From assembly GCA_015522395.1 (NCBI GenBank), contig WAMH01000097.1:1-7348 (forward strand): DNA of 7,348 nucleotides, written 5' to 3'. A program made the translations under genes and the position numbers. The stretch is from Thermococcus sp. (GTDB taxonomy: Archaea; Methanobacteriota_B; Thermococci; Thermococcales; Thermococcaceae). Shown one piece after another: positions 6,412-7,348 of this stretch (within the stretch, counting starts at the first letter, position 1; each line of letters begins with the position of its first letter). The notes under the pieces were generated by a model. The model was not told the origin of the DNA. It saw only the letters and a list, made by a program, of their open reading frames with translations, and ran no database searches.

Positions 6412-6446
6412 GGGACGAATGTTCTGGACTTATGGACGGCCGGCGT

Positions 6447-6456
6447 TTTATAAAAG
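6447..6456 (-). promoter_or_regulatory. TATA box of the GTPase gene
   Basis: TTTTATAAAA, a palindromic element about 50 bases upstream of the GTPase ATG. A transcript start near 6426 would give a leader of roughly 27 bases carrying the GGAGGG site. Because it is palindromic it could also be read toward the right, but a separate, better placed element serves the regulator gene. Confidence 0.6.
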
Positions 6457-6478
6457 TATGGTCCTTGAAATCGGCAGA

Positions 6479-6486
6479 TTTATATA
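6479..6486 (+). promoter_or_regulatory. TATA box of the Lrp-type regulator gene
   Basis: TTTATATA, about 40 bases before the ATG at 6521. The predicted transcript start is near 6507, leaving a very short leader that begins just before the GGTGAT ribosome binding site. Confidence 0.65.
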
Positions 6487-6492
6487 TGCGCT

Positions 6493-6505
6493 CGAAAATT
6501 TTTTA
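6493..6505. promoter_or_regulatory. Putative FL11-type operator in the regulator's own promoter
   Basis: The bases CGAAAATTTTTTA match 11 of 13 positions of the Pyrococcus FL11 binding consensus as I recall it (TGAAAWWWTTTCA). The site lies between the TATA box and the predicted transcript start, where a bound dimer would block the polymerase. Inference: autorepression. The A/T-rich setting means a chance match is possible. Confidence 0.4.
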
Positions 6506-6510
6506 CCGGC

Positions 6511-6516
6511 GGTGAT
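6511..6516 (+). promoter_or_regulatory. Ribosome binding site of the Lrp-type regulator
   Basis: GGTGAT, ending 4 bases before the ATG at 6521. It sets that ATG as the start; the in-frame GTG at 6512 and ATG at 6515 overlap the site itself. Confidence 0.65.
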
Positions 6517-6520
6517 GCTC

Positions 6521-6973
6521 ATGCGAACGGGTTTGGATGAGGTTGACAGAAAGATACTCAGAATACTCCAAAAGAACAGCAGAACGCCCCTGAGGGAGAT
6601 ATCCAAGGAGGTCGGACTGGCCGAATCGACGGTTTACGAGAGGATAAAAAAGCTGAAAGAGCGCGGGATAATACAGCGCTTCACGGTGATGCTCGACCCC
6701 GAAGCCCTCGGATTCCACATAATGGCCTTCATACTCATCAAGGCGCAGGCTGGAATGTACACCAACGTTGCCAGCGAGCTCGCTAGATACCCTCAGATAG
6801 TTGAGATATACGAGACCACGGGCGACTACGACATGCTCATCAAGATAAGAACCAGCGGGAGCGACGAGCTCAACGAGTTCCTCGACAGGATAGGGAACGT
6901 TGACGGCGTCGTAGCGACGCACACGATGGTGGTCCTAAAGGTTCACAAGGAGACGACCGAGCTTCCTCTCTGA
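6521..6973 (+). CDS. Lrp/AsnC-family (feast/famine) transcription regulator, FL11-like
   Basis: 150 residues. Residues about 5-50 form a winged helix-turn-helix DNA-binding domain (DEVDRKILRILQ, then LREISKEVGLAESTVYERIKKL). Residues about 65-140 form the RAM ligand-binding and dimerisation domain with ETTGDYDMLIKIR (98-110), the loop that contacts amino-acid effectors. The whole protein, including the C-terminal HKETTELP, closely resembles FL11 of Pyrococcus horikoshii as I remember it. FL11 is a lysine-responsive repressor that assembles as dimers or larger discs and binds TGAAAWWWTTTCA-type sites. The open frame extends far upstream over the GTPase gene, but the GGTGAT site, the TATA box and homology place the start at 6521. 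A likely operator lies in its own promoter. It is transcribed away from the GTPase gene and is followed by pfpI after 72 bases. Another Lrp paralogue with a different ligand is possible. Confidence 0.9.
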   Translation: MRTGLDEVDRKILRILQKNSRTPLREISKEVGLAESTVYERIKKLKERGIIQRFTVMLDPEALGFHIMAFILIKAQAGMYTNVASELARYPQIVEIYETTGDYDMLIKIRTSGSDELNEFLDRIGNVDGVVATHTMVVLKVHKETTELPL

Positions 6974-7005
6974 CCGTTTCCGTCCAGAAAATGTTAAAAG
7001 TACCC

Positions 7006-7015
7006 TTTTTAATTT
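7006..7015 (+). promoter_or_regulatory. T-rich element: candidate TATA box of pfpI and/or end signal of the regulator gene
   Basis: TTTTTAATTT lies about 33 bases after the regulator stop and 30-40 bases before the pfpI ATG. The spacing suits a TATA box for pfpI with a transcript start around 7035. The T runs (7006-7010 and 7013-7016) could equally end the regulator transcript. Neither role is certain. Confidence 0.4.
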
Positions 7016-7034
7016 TCTTCTGAACGTTAGCACG

Positions 7035-7040
7035 GGGGTG
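7035..7040 (+). promoter_or_regulatory. Ribosome binding site of pfpI
   Basis: GGGGTG, 5 bases before the ATG at 7046. Confidence 0.55.
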
Positions 7041-7045
7041 CTGTT

Positions 7046-7348
7046 ATGAAGGTGCTGCTTCTGAGCGCGGATGAGTTCGAGGACGTTGAGCTTATCTATC
7101 CACTCCACCGGCTTAAAGAGGAGGGACACGAGGTCTACGTGGCGAGCTTCAAGCGCGGGAAGATAACGGGCAAGCACGGCTACACCGTGGACGTTGACCT
7201 GACCTTCGACGAAGCCAACCCCGACGAGTTCGACGCGCTGGTTCTGCCTGGGGGAAAGGCCCCCGAGAGGGTGAGGCTCAACGAGAAGGCGGTAGCCATA
7301 GCCAGGAAGTTCTTCGAGGACGGGAAGCCGGTAGCGAGCATCTGCCAC
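7046..7348 (+). CDS. pfpI: PfpI / DJ-1 family intracellular protease (N-terminal 101 residues)
   Basis: The first 101 codons of a protein usually about 166 residues long, cut by the window edge. The N-terminal MKVLLLSADEFEDVEL, the PGGKAPERVR loop (68-77) and the nucleophile elbow ASICH at the very end are hallmarks of archaeal PfpI. The residues known as catalytic in the Pyrococcus horikoshii enzyme fall at the same numbers: Cys100, His101, and Glu74 contributed by a neighbouring subunit; Glu12 is also present. PfpI forms hexameric rings in the cytoplasm and has been described as an ATP-independent peptidase; DJ-1 relatives have also been reported to act on glycated or glyoxal-modified substrates. 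It has its own ribosome binding site and probably its own promoter. Nothing unusual is seen in the visible half. Confidence 0.92.
   Translation, partial: MKVLLLSADEFEDVELIYPLHRLKEEGHEVYVASFKRGKITGKHGYTVDVDLTFDEANPDEFDALVLPGGKAPERVRLNEKAVAIARKFFEDGKPVASICH

Noticed and set aside
6092..6520. N-terminal extension of the Lrp-type regulator
   Set aside because: The frame is open upstream only because it runs antisense through the GTPase gene. The TATA box, GGTGAT site and family length place the start at 6521.
6503..7348. Minus-strand open frames opposite the regulator and pfpI
   Set aside because: They mirror two clear plus-strand genes and show no motif of their own.
1..7348. tRNA, rRNA, CRISPR array, insertion sequence or integration site
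   Set aside because: No cloverleaf-like sequence, regularly spaced repeat, transposase motif or terminal inverted repeat was found by eye on either strand.

Overview
The window looks like chromosomal DNA of a hyperthermophilic euryarchaeon of the order Thermococcales, most likely Thermococcus. I infer this from the gene families (PfpI, a DRG/OBG-type GTPase with a TGS domain, a two-subunit dye-linked L-proline dehydrogenase, a regulator close to Pyrococcus FL11, archaeal KptA). Archaeal TATA boxes such as TTTATAAG and TTTATATA lie about 25 bases before the expected transcript starts, and ribosome binding sites are of the GGTGAT / GAGGTGA type. Family assignments come from motifs and remembered homologues; no database search was run.

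Layout, left to right. Bases 2-652 (+) hold the C-terminal half of an FAD/NAD(P)H disulfide oxidoreductase of the NADH oxidase / CoA-disulfide reductase type. Bases 683-1227 (+) hold kptA (RNA 2'-phosphotransferase), broken by a one-base frameshift near base 1002. It meets, tail to tail with a 17-base overlap, a 12-helix MFS transporter on the minus strand (2449-1211). Upstream of that on the minus strand lies a two-gene operon for the alpha (5154-3676) and beta (3673-2513) subunits of an L-proline dehydrogenase complex of the PDH1 type, with its own TATA box and Shine-Dalgarno site. Next on the minus strand is a DRG/OBG-like TGS GTPase (6399-5233). A compact divergent promoter region separates it from an Lrp/AsnC (feast/famine) regulator on the plus strand (6521-6973). 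The window closes with the first 101 codons of pfpI (7046-7348, +), cut just after its catalytic Cys-His pair.

How the genes may work together: the PDH complex oxidises proline and passes electrons onward, the regulator is of the amino-acid-sensing Lrp type, and an 11-base word (CTCGAAAATTT) occurs in both their leader regions. This suggests, but does not prove, that the regulator controls itself and perhaps proline catabolism. The MFS gene has its own promoter and no visible substrate clue. No RNA gene, CRISPR array, insertion sequence or long repeat was seen. Every intergenic gap is under 120 bases. I did not find a convincing undescribed system. The most notable points are the kptA frameshift, the putative regulator operator, the cysteine-free N-terminal domain of PDH alpha, and the Asp-to-Glu change in the GTPase G3 motif.
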